Made by a program: the position numbers and the translations under genes. 64,000 bases of DNA from Pelagibius sp. Alg239-R121 (GTDB taxonomy: Bacteria > Pseudomonadota > Alphaproteobacteria > Kiloniellales > Kiloniellaceae), in NCBI RefSeq assembly GCF_947331435.1, contig NZ_CAMZOF010000010.1, forward strand, positions 124,001 through 188,000, in the 5' to 3' direction. The notes beneath the pieces were generated by a model that worked only from the letters and a program-made list of their open reading frames with translations, did not search any database and was not told where the DNA came from. Positions 17,138 through 27,600 of the stretch are shown one piece after another (position 1 is the stretch's first letter; each line of letters begins with the position of its first letter).

Positions 17138-18736
17138 TTAGCCGGTCACCGGAGAGTCCGCCTGCGTACAGCTTTCCGCCGAGACCGCGTCGCTCCAGGG
17201 ATGCATTACTTCCGAGGAACCCTGATTTTCATCGCCCCGGCGTAAAACCGCCGAGGGACAGGCAAAGGCTAGCGGGAACACCTCGCGCGAAGTCTCCGCG
17301 GTGTCGAAACGACGCGCCAAACCAGAGCGCACTGCCTGAGGAAGCGCCGCATCAATCACAACCCGCTCGGTGCCGCTCACGTCGATCCGGGCTTGATGCA
17401 TAGCCTCATCCAACGTCATTCCATAGTCCTTGATGTAGGACAGGATTTGGAAGATCGCCGGAAAGATTTTGCGACCGCCTGAGGCCCCAAGTGCCACCCT
17501 GCCCCAGTCGTCCTGAAGGATCGTCGGGCTGTAGTTTGCGAGGCAGCGTTTGGACGGCCTCAGAGAATTCGGGTGACCGGACCGAGGGTCGAACCACATG
17601 ATGCCGTTGTTCATCAGAATACCGCTCGCAGGCAGCACCAGTTTGGAGCCGAAGATCGACAGCAGGGTCGTGGTCAATGTCACCATGTTTCCTTCGGCAT
17701 CGACAGCAGAAAGATGCGTGGTGCAGGAATCACCGCGAGCTTCGTCGGCATCGCCCAAGGTCGCCAAGCGTTCCTCATAGACTTTCAGCAGAGCCTCGGC
17801 ATAGGCCACATAGGTGTTCGCGTCCGGCCCTTCTTGATCGAAGTTATGCTCGGATATCTCTGCGAATGCTTTGAGCATTGTCGGGCCGCCGTTGAGCTCC
17901 GGTGGCACGTACACCTTTGCGCCTCGATAATCCTGGACTAGGGGCTCAAGATCTCTGGCCTGGTAACCCGCAAGATCGGCCTCGGAAAGATACCCCCCCG
18001 CGTCTTGAACATCCTTGGCAATGCCCTTGGCCAAAGCGCCTTCGTAAAATTCGCGCGGGCCATGTTCGGCGAGGCGTTTAAGTGTGCCTGCCAAACCCGT
18101 CAATTCTCGGGTCGGTGCACGGCCAACGGCGTGCCAGGTCGGCGACGGCGGAAAACCGCTATCAAGGTAGACGCCTGCCGAAGACGGGAAACGGCTAAGG
18201 TCGCGCGCAGACGACGCGATAACCAATGCAGAAAACCAGTCGATCGACAAACCGGATTCTGCAAGATCGATCGCCGGTTGGATTGCGTCTCGCCAAGCAA
18301 TTGTGCCGTAGGCTTCTAAGGCCTTACCCAAGCCATCGACTGCGCCGGGTATGGCAATCGACTTAGCGCCGAGAAGATTGCGGTCTTCCACCACCGCAGG
18401 CCAGGGAAAGAGATCCGAAGCAACGCCACCACTCAGGGGATAATCGGCAGGATCGAGGGCTGCCGGCGCGATCATACCGAAGTCGATCACCCTGACCCGG
18501 TCTTCCTTGGCCAGGTAAATCAACATGGATCCGCCACCGCCGAGCCCACTCATCCAGGGCTCGGATGCTGCCAACGCGAAAGCCGTGGTGACCGCCGCAT
18601 CGATCGCATTTCCGCCTCTTGCCAACACCTTGGCACCCTGCTCGGCAGCCAAACGGTTCTGGGCAGCGACGATGCCGCTCTTGCTGACCACAGCGGGTTT
18701 GCGGACAACCTGACTCGTGCTGGTATAGCGGCTCAT
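17138..18736 (-). CDS. Gamma-glutamyltransferase family protein
   Basis: 532 residues, Ntn-hydrolase. The autoprocessing and catalytic threonine is in SCTTHLSAVD (T339), with GGG-rich SGLGGGGSMLIY near 63-74 and the substrate-binding region GLGASGGRKIFP near 423. No obvious signal peptide, so it may be cytoplasmic, unlike Ggt of E. coli. The family cleaves or transfers gamma-glutamyl groups or acts on related amides. Coupled to the D-amino-acid enzyme downstream. Start supported by GAGGGAG ten bases upstream. Confidence 0.83.
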   Translation of the reverse strand: MSRYTSTSQVVRKPAVVSKSGIVAAQNRLAAEQGAKVLARGGNAIDAAVTTAFALAASEPWMSGLGGGGSMLIYLAKEDRVRVIDFGMIAPAALDPADYPLSGGVASDLFPWPAVVEDRNLLGAKSIAIPGAVDGLGKALEAYGTIAWRDAIQPAIDLAESGLSIDWFSALVIASSARDLSRFPSSAGVYLDSGFPPSPTWHAVGRAPTRELTGLAGTLKRLAEHGPREFYEGALAKGIAKDVQDAGGYLSEADLAGYQARDLEPLVQDYRGAKVYVPPELNGGPTMLKAFAEISEHNFDQEGPDANTYVAYAEALLKVYEERLATLGDADEARGDSCTTHLSAVDAEGNMVTLTTTLLSIFGSKLVLPASGILMNNGIMWFDPRSGHPNSLRPSKRCLANYSPTILQDDWGRVALGASGGRKIFPAIFQILSYIKDYGMTLDEAMHQARIDVSGTERVVIDAALPQAVRSGLARRFDTAETSREVFPLAFACPSAVLRRGDENQGSSEVMHPWSDAVSAESCTQADSPVTG

Positions 18737-18830
18737 CGGCGCGGCACTCCCTCAATCAAATTTGATTTTCTTCGATCATGGGATAGCCGAGCGACGCTAC
18801 TTTGTCACCTTTCCTGGTGACTATCGGCAG

Positions 18831-20309
18831 TCAGAGCGTCACGGCTTCCTGGACACTCCGTTTTGCCCCAGAAGAATAAAGGCCGGAGAGCGCCGCAAAA
18901 ACCGCGACCCGGAAGTCATCGGCTTCAGGCAAGTCGTCGCCGAAGACTTCGCCGACGGCAAGATAGGAGGCGGCCATTCGGCTCAGATCTCCTTTAGCTT
19001 CTCTACTAATAGCCCCCAACCGGTCGGCAAGCGGGTCACGGACATCAATGATCCGGCCTTTTTCATCCTCGCCAGTCACGTAGCGCATCCAGCCTGCGAC
19101 AGCGAGTGCCGCAAGTTCGAAAGAACCGCCCTGTTCAAGCCGCGACCGCACCACAGAGAGCAGCCGCTGCGGCAACTTCTGCGATCCGTCCATGGCGATC
19201 TGCCATGTCCGGTGTTTCAACGCAGGATTCTTGAAACGCGCGACCAACTGGTCCTTATAGCTGTCGAGATCGACACCCGGCGGCAAGGAAAGGCTTGGTG
19301 TCGCTTCATCATTCATATAGCGCCGCACCAGCCTCTCGAAGGCGGGTTCCGCCATGGTTTCAGCAATGGTTTCATAGCCAGCCAGAAAACCCAGGTATGC
19401 CAGCATGGAATGACTGCCGTTGAGAAGACGGAGTTTCATGTCCTCAAAAGGCCCGACGTCTTTGACCATCTGCGCGCCGGCCTCTTCCCACGCCGGACGG
19501 CCCATGGCGAAGTTATCCTCAATCACCCATTGCCGAAAAGGCTCGCAGATCACTGCGGCTTCGTCGCGCATCCCGAGCCGCTGCGCAAGCGCATCCAGTT
19601 CTTCATCGGTCGTTGCCGGAACGATACGGTCAACCATGGTACAGGGAAAGGCCACCTCGGAACGGATCCAGTCGGAAAACGCAGATTCAAGTTCGGCGGC
19701 ATAGGCGGCAACCAGACTTGCGAGCATGCGGCCATTGTGGGGAAGGTTGTCGCAGGTCATGACGGTGAAGGGCTTCTCCCCGGCCAACCGGCGGATGTTC
19801 AAGGCTGCCGCGAGAAACCCGATAGCGGTCGAGGGCCGGTCCGGATTATTCAGATCCCGGACGATACCGGGATCTTCGAGATTGAGCTTTCCACTGGCCG
19901 GATCATGACAATAGCCCTTCTCCGTAACCGTCAGAGACACAATCTTCGTCGCGGGAGCGGCCATCCGCGCCACCAGCGCCGGTGGATCGTCGGGCGCAAA
20001 GAGCGTTTCGGTCACCGCGTCAATGACACGGCAACGGTCACCGTCGCCATCGCGCTCGACGACACAATAGAGCCCGTCCTGTGGGTCCATTTGATCCTGC
20101 ACCGTTCGCTGGCGCAGGCTTACGCCGCAGATGGCCCAGTCTCCTCCGGAATGTGTCAGAACGTCGTCGGTATAGACTGCCTCATGGGCCCGGTGAAAAG
20201 CACCGATTCCCAAATGAATGATCCCGACGCCGGTGGTACTGCGGTCAAAGGAAGGACGCGCTACCGAAGACGGCAGTTCGGTGCGTGTGATGGCAGATAA
20301 GCGGGTCAT
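18831..20309 (-). CDS. uxuB: Mannitol-dehydrogenase-family fructuronate reductase
   Basis: 492 residues, polyol-specific long-chain dehydrogenase. N-terminal Rossmann motif GIIHLGIGAFHRAH near 28-41, the family signature VTEKGYCHDP near 149-158, and the catalytic Lys in MKLRLLNGSHS near 290. It reduces D-fructuronate to D-mannonate with NADH. Its ATG overlaps the stop of the dctM remnant (ATGA), and UxaC lies upstream in the same operon, so hexuronate use is favoured over mannitol. UxuA (mannonate dehydratase) is not in the window. Confidence 0.85.
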   Translation of the reverse strand: MTRLSAITRTELPSSVARPSFDRSTTGVGIIHLGIGAFHRAHEAVYTDDVLTHSGGDWAICGVSLRQRTVQDQMDPQDGLYCVVERDGDGDRCRVIDAVTETLFAPDDPPALVARMAAPATKIVSLTVTEKGYCHDPASGKLNLEDPGIVRDLNNPDRPSTAIGFLAAALNIRRLAGEKPFTVMTCDNLPHNGRMLASLVAAYAAELESAFSDWIRSEVAFPCTMVDRIVPATTDEELDALAQRLGMRDEAAVICEPFRQWVIEDNFAMGRPAWEEAGAQMVKDVGPFEDMKLRLLNGSHSMLAYLGFLAGYETIAETMAEPAFERLVRRYMNDEATPSLSLPPGVDLDSYKDQLVARFKNPALKHRTWQIAMDGSQKLPQRLLSVVRSRLEQGGSFELAALAVAGWMRYVTGEDEKGRIIDVRDPLADRLGAISREAKGDLSRMAASYLAVGEVFGDDLPEADDFRVAVFAALSGLYSSGAKRSVQEAVTL

Positions 20310-20941
20310 GATAGGAACAGGCTCGGCAAGGTCATGGAAAAGGCTGGAACATAGGTGACCAATAGCAAAGCCACCAGCAAGGCGATGTAAAATGGCCAGA
20401 TGGACTTTAGAGTTTGTTCGATAGGAATCTTGGCGACCGCGCAGCCCACGAAAAGAACCGAACCGACCGGTGGGGTAACCAGCCCCAGACCAAGGTTGAT
20501 CATCAGCACGATCCCAAATTGCACCGGGTCCATACCCAGTGACGTCACGACCGGCAGGAAGATTGGCGTGGTAATCACAATCAATGGCGACATGTCCATG
20601 AAGGTGCCCAGGAACAGCAGGATCACATTGATGATCAGCAGCAGAACCAATGGATTGTCGGACAGGCTGCGCAGTAATTCAAAAAGCTGCGCCGGAACCT
20701 GATTGAAGGCAAGCACCCAACCGAAGGCCGCCGCCGTGCCGATCACGAGCAGAACCATTGCCGTGATCAGACCCGGTACGGCTGCGATAAAGCTGGATAA
20801 GGCCGAAGTGATTCCTGGAAAGACACCTTGCGGGTCATCGCGCTTCACTGCCAACAGGTAGGCAGCGGCCATCAGGCAAAGGCCTGTATGGCCAAGGCCG
20901 CCGAAGCCGACAGAATTCTTTTCAGCATATTCCACTCCCAT
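20306..20941 (-). pseudogene. TRAP transporter remnant: dctP start fused to second half of dctM
   Basis: The 211-residue open frame matches only the C-terminal half of a DctM-type large permease (usually about 430 residues): LVIGTAAAFGWVLAFNQVP, FLGTFMDMSPLIVITTPIFLPV and LGLVTPPVGSVLFVG are seen. Its first 25 residues do not look like DctM. In another frame, the ATG at 20929 after GGGAGTGG encodes MLKRILSASAALAIQAFA, a good signal peptide for a DctP binding protein, then meets a stop. The simplest reading is a deletion from about codon 18 of dctP through dctQ into the middle of dctM, junction near 20870-20890. Transport function is very unlikely. Assembly error is an alternative. Confidence 0.72.
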
Positions 20942-20993
20942 GTTTTGTTCGTTACGTCACAGCAAAGCCGTTCGCCGCACTTCGAAGCAGGCG

Positions 20994-22427
20994 TTACAAG
21001 CGATAAGCTTTTTTCACGAGGCGGTAAGCGAGGTCTGCGGCGACCTCCAAGGCCTCGTCTTCATCAAGCCGATGGTCACAGACCAACTCAGCCAGATAGG
21101 CGCAGTCGATCCGGCGAGCGACGTCGTGACGCGCCGGGATCGACAGGAAGGCACGTGTGTCATCGTTAAAACCGACCGTGTTGTAAAAGCCGGCGGTTTC
21201 GGTCACAGAACGGCGATACCGCAACATGCCTTCCGGACTATCGTAGAACCACCAGGCCGGCCCCAGCTTCAGGACCGGATAATGACCCGCCAGCGGTGCG
21301 AGTTCACGGCTGTAGCTGGTCTCGTCGAGCGTAAAGAGAATGACATTCAAGTGGGCTTCGTTCCCGTAGCGCGACAGCAATGGCTGCAACCCGCGGACAT
21401 AGTCGGTACGGCTGGGAATATCAGCCCCCATGTCGCGGCCAAAATCTTCAAGGACCTGCCGATTATGGTTGCGGAAGGATCCCGGATGAATCTGCATTAC
21501 CAGACCATCGTCCAGACTCATGCGCGCCATTTCGCTCAACATCTGCGCCCGGAACTGCTCTGCCCCCTCGGCGGTGATACGTCCGGACAAGGCCTGATCC
21601 AACAGAGTCTGACAGGTGACAGGATCCAGATCGGCAGTCGCGGCGGTTGGATGTCCGTGATCGGTCGAGGTGGCTCCCATCTCGGCAAAGAAATACCGGC
21701 GCTGTTGAAGTGCGGAGAGATAGCCGAACCAATCAGTGATCTTCTCACCGCAAAGCTCGCCGAGCTGTTCGACGTTGCCCGCGAAACCCTCGAAATCCGG
21801 ATCCACCACAGGATCCGGCCTGTAGGCGGTGATCATGCGGCCATTCCAGTCGCTGTCCCGCACCTTGGCGTGAGAAGAAAGCGGATCCAGCGGGGATTCG
21901 GTGGTCGTCAGAACTTCAATCTTGAAGCGGTCAAAGAGTGCACGCGGCCGATACTCCGGTTTGTTCAAACTCTCCTGCAGCCGGTCGTAAATAGGGTCCG
22001 CAGTGTCCGGTCCAAGGCGTTCGTGGATCCCGAAAACCTCGGACAGAGCATGGTCCAGCCATAGCCGCGAAGGCGTGCCGCGAAGCAGATAATAGTTCTC
22101 TGCCAGCAGGCGCCAGACCTTACGCGGATCGCTCTCGACCGAGCCGCCGTCACGCCGTGGAACCCCAAGACTCTCGAGTGAAATGCCTTGGCTGTAGAGC
22201 ATGCGGAAAACATAGTGATCGGGCGTAACGAAAAGCTGAGCAGGGTTTTCGAAAGCTTCGTCATCCGCAAACCAGCGCGGATCGGTATGGCCATGCGGAC
22301 TGACAATCGGCAGATCCTTGATCTCGGCATAAATCCGGCGCGCAACGGCCCGCTGCGACGGATCGCTCGGAAACAAACGATCCTGGTGTAACAGGGGTCT
22401 GCCGTCAGTTTGCTCGGCAAGCATCAT
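20994..22427 (-). CDS. uxaC: Glucuronate isomerase
   Basis: 477 residues, the usual UxaC length. Amidohydrolase-like barrel with the metal-binding HGH in SPHGHTDPRWFADD near 43-56, later GFNDDTRAFLSIPARHDVARRIDCAYLA, all typical of UxaC. It converts D-glucuronate to D-fructuronate (and D-galacturonate to D-tagaturonate). Its ATG directly abuts the stop of the GntR regulator gene and AAGGAT lies just before it, indicating translational coupling. Followed by the TRAP remnant and uxuB. Confidence 0.92.
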   Translation of the reverse strand: MMLAEQTDGRPLLHQDRLFPSDPSQRAVARRIYAEIKDLPIVSPHGHTDPRWFADDEAFENPAQLFVTPDHYVFRMLYSQGISLESLGVPRRDGGSVESDPRKVWRLLAENYYLLRGTPSRLWLDHALSEVFGIHERLGPDTADPIYDRLQESLNKPEYRPRALFDRFKIEVLTTTESPLDPLSSHAKVRDSDWNGRMITAYRPDPVVDPDFEGFAGNVEQLGELCGEKITDWFGYLSALQQRRYFFAEMGATSTDHGHPTAATADLDPVTCQTLLDQALSGRITAEGAEQFRAQMLSEMARMSLDDGLVMQIHPGSFRNHNRQVLEDFGRDMGADIPSRTDYVRGLQPLLSRYGNEAHLNVILFTLDETSYSRELAPLAGHYPVLKLGPAWWFYDSPEGMLRYRRSVTETAGFYNTVGFNDDTRAFLSIPARHDVARRIDCAYLAELVCDHRLDEDEALEVAADLAYRLVKKAYRL

Positions 22428-23135
22428 TTAATCCTTCAACAGCATGCGGCGTACCGTATCCAGATGCGCATGCATGGCCGCTCGCGCTCCTTCTGCATCG
22501 CCTTGAGTCAAGTTGGCGTGTATCGCCCAATGCTCCTTCGCGGCACGGCGCGCGTTGTCAGGCAGGCTGACGCGCCGGCTGATCGCCGCGAACATGGGTT
22601 TGCGCATCCCTTCCCACAGCGGCTCCACAAGGGAGGCGAGAACCGTGTTGCGGGTCGCCTCGGCGAGCCGCACATGAAACATCAGATCACCGTCTTCGTG
22701 GCTTGAGATTTCCTGCTGTCCGGCTTCGATATCTGTTTCCATCTTACGGATCGCATCGGCGATACCATTAAGCTCCGGCTTGGTAATCTGGGATGCTGCG
22801 ATCGCCGCGATCTCACCTTCTATCACCCGGCGTGCTGCGATCAGATCAAAGGGGCTAGGCCCCGTGTCGATACCATTTTGAAGGCTGGCGACAATACTCG
22901 AAGAAGAGTCTCGGATGTAGATGCCGGCACCGGACCGCACTTCGACCAGTTGCGCGAGCTCCAGCGCGACCATGGCCTCGCGGACCGTGGGACGGCTGAC
23001 TCCCAGCGTGACAGAGAGATCTCGTTCGGGCGGCAGGCGTTCACCAACCTTCCATTCACCTGAGCGAATCAGGTCGGCAATCTGCCGTGCCACCTGCTGA
23101 TAGAGTCTTTCTGTTTCGATCGCCTTCAATGGCAT
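22428..23135 (-). CDS. GntR-family regulator, FadR/FCD subfamily (hexuronate genes)
   Basis: 235 residues. Winged helix at 1-75 (LYQQVARQIADLIRSGEWKVGERLPPERDLSVTLGVSRPTVREAMVALE) and an FCD domain at 90-225 with the conserved Asp/His metal ligands pattern. First gene of the uxaC-dctM remnant-uxuB operon and divergent from kdgK, so it probably acts like UxuR/ExuR, repressing the hexuronate genes until a pathway intermediate binds (inference). Confidence 0.83.
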   Translation of the reverse strand: MPLKAIETERLYQQVARQIADLIRSGEWKVGERLPPERDLSVTLGVSRPTVREAMVALELAQLVEVRSGAGIYIRDSSSSIVASLQNGIDTGPSPFDLIAARRVIEGEIAAIAASQITKPELNGIADAIRKMETDIEAGQQEISSHEDGDLMFHVRLAEATRNTVLASLVEPLWEGMRKPMFAAISRRVSLPDNARRAAKEHWAIHANLTQGDAEGARAAMHAHLDTVRRMLLKD

Positions 23136-23451
23136 TCGACCGGCACTCCCCTCTCATCCCCGTTATCGGGATGCCACGTCCTCGGACTTTTAATGCCGCT
23201 CTTTTCAGCGCGACGGCATCTCGTTGGCCGCCATCAATTACCTATTTTGGATAAATGGTCAAGTGGCAAGGTGGTCAGGCCAATTTATGAATGCTAAGAG
23301 AAAACTGGCGGTAGGATCGAAGAGGCGAGCCTCTCCGTGACTCCGGCTTTCGCAATGGTGGAACCGGCGCTATGGTCCGGGCGCATTCAGCCCACGGCCT
23401 TTGCCAAGAAACCAAAACCAACCTGACAGCAATTCTGCCCAACGAAAGAAC
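23136..23451. promoter_or_regulatory. Divergent promoter region GntR operon / kdgK, with 8-bp direct repeats
   Basis: 316 bp without a gene. TGGTCAAG, TGGCAAGG and TGGTCAGG follow one another at 23256, 23264 and 23272 (period 8 bp), flanked by TTGG and GGCCAA. This may be the binding site for the neighbouring GntR regulator. Confidence 0.4.
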
Positions 23452-24369
23452 ATGATGGAAAAATCTGAAATCAAGCGCGTCGCCTCGATTGGTGAGTGCA
23501 TGGTCGAACTACGCGATCTTGGCAGCGGCCAACTCGAACGCGGGTTTGGCGGCGATACACTCAACACCGCGGTCTATATGGCACGGCATCTAGGAGAACA
23601 CGCACGAGTAGAGTTCGTAACGGCTTTGGGAGACGACCCCTTTAGTGAAGAGATGCTCGATAGCTGGCGGCGTGAAGGCCTCGGCACCTCCCATGTGGTG
23701 CGCCTTGCGGGGCGGCGTCCAGGCCTTTATGTGATCAAGACTGACGAGACCGGCGAGCGCTCTTTCTTTTACTGGCGGGGCGAATCTGCCGCGCGGGAAC
23801 TATTGAGAGACCCAAGGTGCCGTGATGCCCTCGAGCGCGTTGAGGAATACGATTTGGTATATCTCAGCGGCATTACGCTAGGCATTCTGGATCAGGATAG
23901 CCGCGATGGCCTGTTGAATTTGCTCGACAATGTGCGGACAAACGGCGGTCTCGTCGCCTTCGACGGCAATTTCCGCCCTGCCCTCTGGTCAAGCTTCGAT
24001 CTCGCACGCACCGAAATGGAAAAATTGCTTCGCCGCAGCGACATCGCGCTGCCCAGCTTTGATGACGAATCCCGTTTATTTGGTGATCGAACGCCTGAAG
24101 AAACGCTGGAGCGCCTACGGGCACTGGGCGTAGACGAGGCGGTGGTCAAGAATGGCGCCGAAACGGGTCTCGTTCTGTCCGAAAGCAACGTGACCCGAGT
24201 CAGCCCTGAAAAAGCAAACAACGTGGTCGACACCACCGCGGCAGGCGACTCCTTTAATGGTGCATTTTTGGCGGCCCGACTCATGGGGCGTTCCGCAATG
24301 GATGCAGCGATGGCGGGGCACAAGCTGGCCGCCCATGTGGTGACAAAACGCGGCGCCATCGTGGACTGA
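23452..24369 (+). CDS. kdgK: 2-keto-3-deoxygluconate kinase (PfkB family)
   Basis: 305 residues from the ATG at 23452 (an in-frame TTG at 23401 is possible but the fold starts at RVASIGECMVEL). PfkB motifs: FGGDTLNTAVYMARHLG near 30-48 and DTTAAGDSFNGAF near 257-269 with the catalytic Asp. YVIKTDETGERSFFYWRGESAAR matches the substrate-binding part of KDG kinases. It phosphorylates KDG to KDPG, which enters the Entner-Doudoroff route. The hexuronate genes on the other strand support this; KDPG aldolase is not in the window. Confidence 0.85.
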   Translation: MMEKSEIKRVASIGECMVELRDLGSGQLERGFGGDTLNTAVYMARHLGEHARVEFVTALGDDPFSEEMLDSWRREGLGTSHVVRLAGRRPGLYVIKTDETGERSFFYWRGESAARELLRDPRCRDALERVEEYDLVYLSGITLGILDQDSRDGLLNLLDNVRTNGGLVAFDGNFRPALWSSFDLARTEMEKLLRRSDIALPSFDDESRLFGDRTPEETLERLRALGVDEAVVKNGAETGLVLSESNVTRVSPEKANNVVDTTAAGDSFNGAFLAARLMGRSAMDAAMAGHKLAAHVVTKRGAIVD

Positions 24370-24699
24370 GAATTTAATTTTTGGCTGTACGACCTCAGAA
24401 TTCTCTTCTCAGTAAACGTCAAAAATTCGAGGAACTACAACCTTCGATTTTAAATTCATCTTATAGTTAACGCGTGAAATTCTGCGGCTTCCATAAGCAA
24501 AAAACCAAAAATACAACTATAAAAATACTACAGCTCATACCTCGTTACACCCTGCGACAGAAATACCCCATTTTTGACATTGAAAATCGGTCAGTCGACA
24601 TATCCTCAGTAAGGGAAAACCCCAATATTATTTTAAGGGTTATGCCTCTATCAACGCATTGAAGCGGCGCTGCAATCGTTGACACACAGCGTAGGTAAT
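24370..24699. other. AT-rich upstream region of the giant RTX gene
   Basis: 330 bp without a gene, clearly richer in A and T than its neighbours (especially 24470-24520). It must hold the promoter of the surface-protein gene. The low-GC character resembles the 37.2-38.1 kb region. No specific operator was recognised. Confidence 0.45.
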
Positions 24700-27600
24700 A
24701 TGACTGATCAGGTAGAGAACGATTTAACCGGCGCGACAAAAGATGACCGACCGGGATCGGCTGATCTTGCGCTGGCCTCATCTGCGTCAGATGATGCCGG
24801 AACTGCGATTACAGTTCCTATTGCCGCGTCCGGTGAACTGCTTGAGATCCGGATCGACGGCCCATCGGATATTCTCCTGGGATTTGACGATGACTCGGTC
24901 AATATCGAGTTGGTCGGTTCCGACCTTGTCTTCTCCTTCCCCTCTGGTGGCCAAGTCACGCTGCTGGGCTTTGCAAATCAGAGTGACCTGCCCAATCTCG
25001 TCCTGACCGACGGCCGTATCATTCCAGGCGAAGCGCTTGCTCAATTGGTTGAGGACGGCGGCGCTCCGATTGAAACCGTCGCAGGCCCCCCGCTGCAGGG
25101 CAGTGGCGCGAACGTCTATGACGACGGCCTCGGCAATCTTATCGATCTCCTGAATCCTCAACCGCCGATCCCCGGTGTGGTTTTTGAATTCTCCACCATC
25201 GCGCCGGTCGACGAACTTTCGGATTTTGATCCGGCTGGCGGCAGCTTCACGATCGGGTTTGGCTCGGGCCCAGACGGCGGCGCGGTTTTCCCCGGTGGTT
25301 TCGAGGACGGAAACCCAAGTTCCGGCGACGACAGTGTATTTCCTGTCGAAATCTCCTTGAACATTAACCCGAGTGATAACGAAGTTGTCACGGGTCTGGA
25401 GATTTCAGGTATTCCAGCAGGTGCGACCTTCTTTATAGGAGGAAGCGACCCAGGCAACATCCAACCACCCGCAGGCTCCTATAACCTGACACCCGCCCAG
25501 ATCGCGCAAGGCATCTTCATTCTGCCGCCGCCGGACAGCGATGCTGACATTCCTCTCAGCCTCGATCTGAGCATCCTGGATAGTGATTCGGGCGATACCA
25601 CGGTTGTTTCGGCATCAGGCACTCTGGTCGTTGACGCCGTTGCGGACATTCCGGAAGTGAGCGCAAGCGATGTTACCTCGGTCGAGACCGACGGTGAGGT
25701 CCGGATTCCGCTAAGCCTGTCCGCTGCCGTCACCGATCTGGACGGCAGCGAAAGTATTTCGCAGATCGTCCTCGAGGGGATTCCGGCAGAGCTCGCCTTG
25801 TCGGCAGGCAACTTGCTGCCGGATGGTAACTGGCAGCTCTCAGCAACTGATCTCAATGGCCTGGAACTGATCGCGCCACCCGATTGGAGCGGCGACTTCA
25901 ACGTCGAGGTTGCCGCGACGGCAGAGGAAACGCCGAGCGACGCTGAATTGAGCGCGGACAACAACCAGGCCACCGCCTCGACATCTTTCTCGGTATCGGT
26001 TTCATCCGAAGGCGATGTCAGTGTTTCCGCGCCCGATAGCTTCACCGCTATCGAGACCGACGCGACCGTGACCGTTCCCCTTACCGGCCTTCAAGCCGAA
26101 GCGACCGACGCGGACGGTTCCGAATCCCTCGCGGATGTACGCATCGCCTTCACAGGTTTACCGGCGGGCAGCAGTGTCAATATCGGCAGTCTGGACGCCA
26201 ACGGTATCTGGACTCCCAGTTCGATTGCAACGGCACAAGAGGAACTCAGTGCCCTGCAGCTCACCCTGCCGCAGGACTGGAGCGGCGACATCCAGGCCAC
26301 GCTCTCGGCTCAGTCAGATGAAGGCGACGGAACACAAGGTAACGGTGCTGATTCAAGAGACTTCTCCATTGCGGTTTCCTCCGAAGGAGACGTCGCCGTA
26401 TCAGCACCGGACAGCTTTGCCGCCGTGGAAACGGATACGTCGCTTACCGTACCTCTCCCAGGTCTGGAATTCAGCGTCACCGATATCGACGGATCGGAGT
26501 CCCTTGCCGACCTGCGCATAGCTTTCACCGGTTTGCCAAACGGAACCGCCGTCAATGGAGGCAACTTGTCGAACGCGGGTGTCTGGACACCGAGCTCAAT
26601 CGCCGCGGCGCAACAGGAACTCGCCAATCTCGAATTGACTCTGCCGCAGGATTGGAGTGGCGATATCCAGGCCACCTTGTCGGCTCTGACCGATGAAGGG
26701 GATGGAATCCAGGGCAACGGCCTGGATTCGGCCAACTTCAGCATTGAAGTCTCAAACGAGGGAGATGTTTCGGTTTCCGCACCCAGCAGTTTCTCGGGCG
26801 CGGAGACGGACGATGCGGTCACTGTCGCACTCAACGGCTTGTCATTTGAGGTAAGTGACGCCGATGGCTCTGAATCCCTTACGGACCTGCGCATTGCCTT
26901 TACCGGACTACCAAACGGTAGCAGCGTTAATGTAGGTTCGCTCAGTGCGGGCGGAATTTGGGCACCAACCAGTCTGGCAACCGCTGCTCAGGAACTGGCT
27001 GCCCTGCAACTGACCCTGCCACAGGACTGGAGCGGCAATCTGCAGGCCGTGCTTTCGGCGACCAGCAACGAAGGTGACGGGTCACTCGGCAATGGATTGA
27101 GTTCGACCGCCTTCGACATCGCTATCTCGAGCGAAGGCGATGTCGCCGTTTCCACGCCGCAAGATTATTCGGGTGTCGAAACGGACGCGGCCATCACGAT
27201 TCCGCTGACGAATCTGGAGTTTAATATCTCCGACGCGGATGGCTCGGAATCGTTGGCCGAACTGCGCATCGACTTTTCCGGCTTACCGGCCGGCGCGAAC
27301 GTCAACGTGGGGAGCCTCTCTGCCGGCGGCATCTGGACACCAAGCAGCCTGGTAACGGCCCAGCAAGAACTGACTGCCCTTGAGTTGACATTGCCGCAGG
27401 ACTGGAGCGGCAACATCCAGGCAACGCTTACCGCAGTGACCGACGAAGGCGACGGAACCCAGGGCAACGGACTGGACAGCAGCAATTTCTCGATCTCGGT
27501 AACGCCAGAGGGCGATCTGGCAATCGACGCGGGAAACGTGGTCGTACGCGAACGCGGGCGCCCCAACGCCATCAATCTGGACCTCGAAGCCCGGCCGACC

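Noticed and set aside
18762-20300. 512-codon plus-strand frame opposite uxuB
   Set aside because: uxuB motifs are clear on the minus strand; the antisense frame is open only because of the codon bias of uxuB.
20940-22064. 374-codon plus-strand frame opposite uxaC
   Set aside because: Antisense shadow of a well-supported gene, with no ribosome site or family features.
26008-27507. Regular repeats considered as a CRISPR-like or satellite array
   Set aside because: Units are 375 bp, in frame, and encode beta-rich domains; there are no short identical repeats with spacers.
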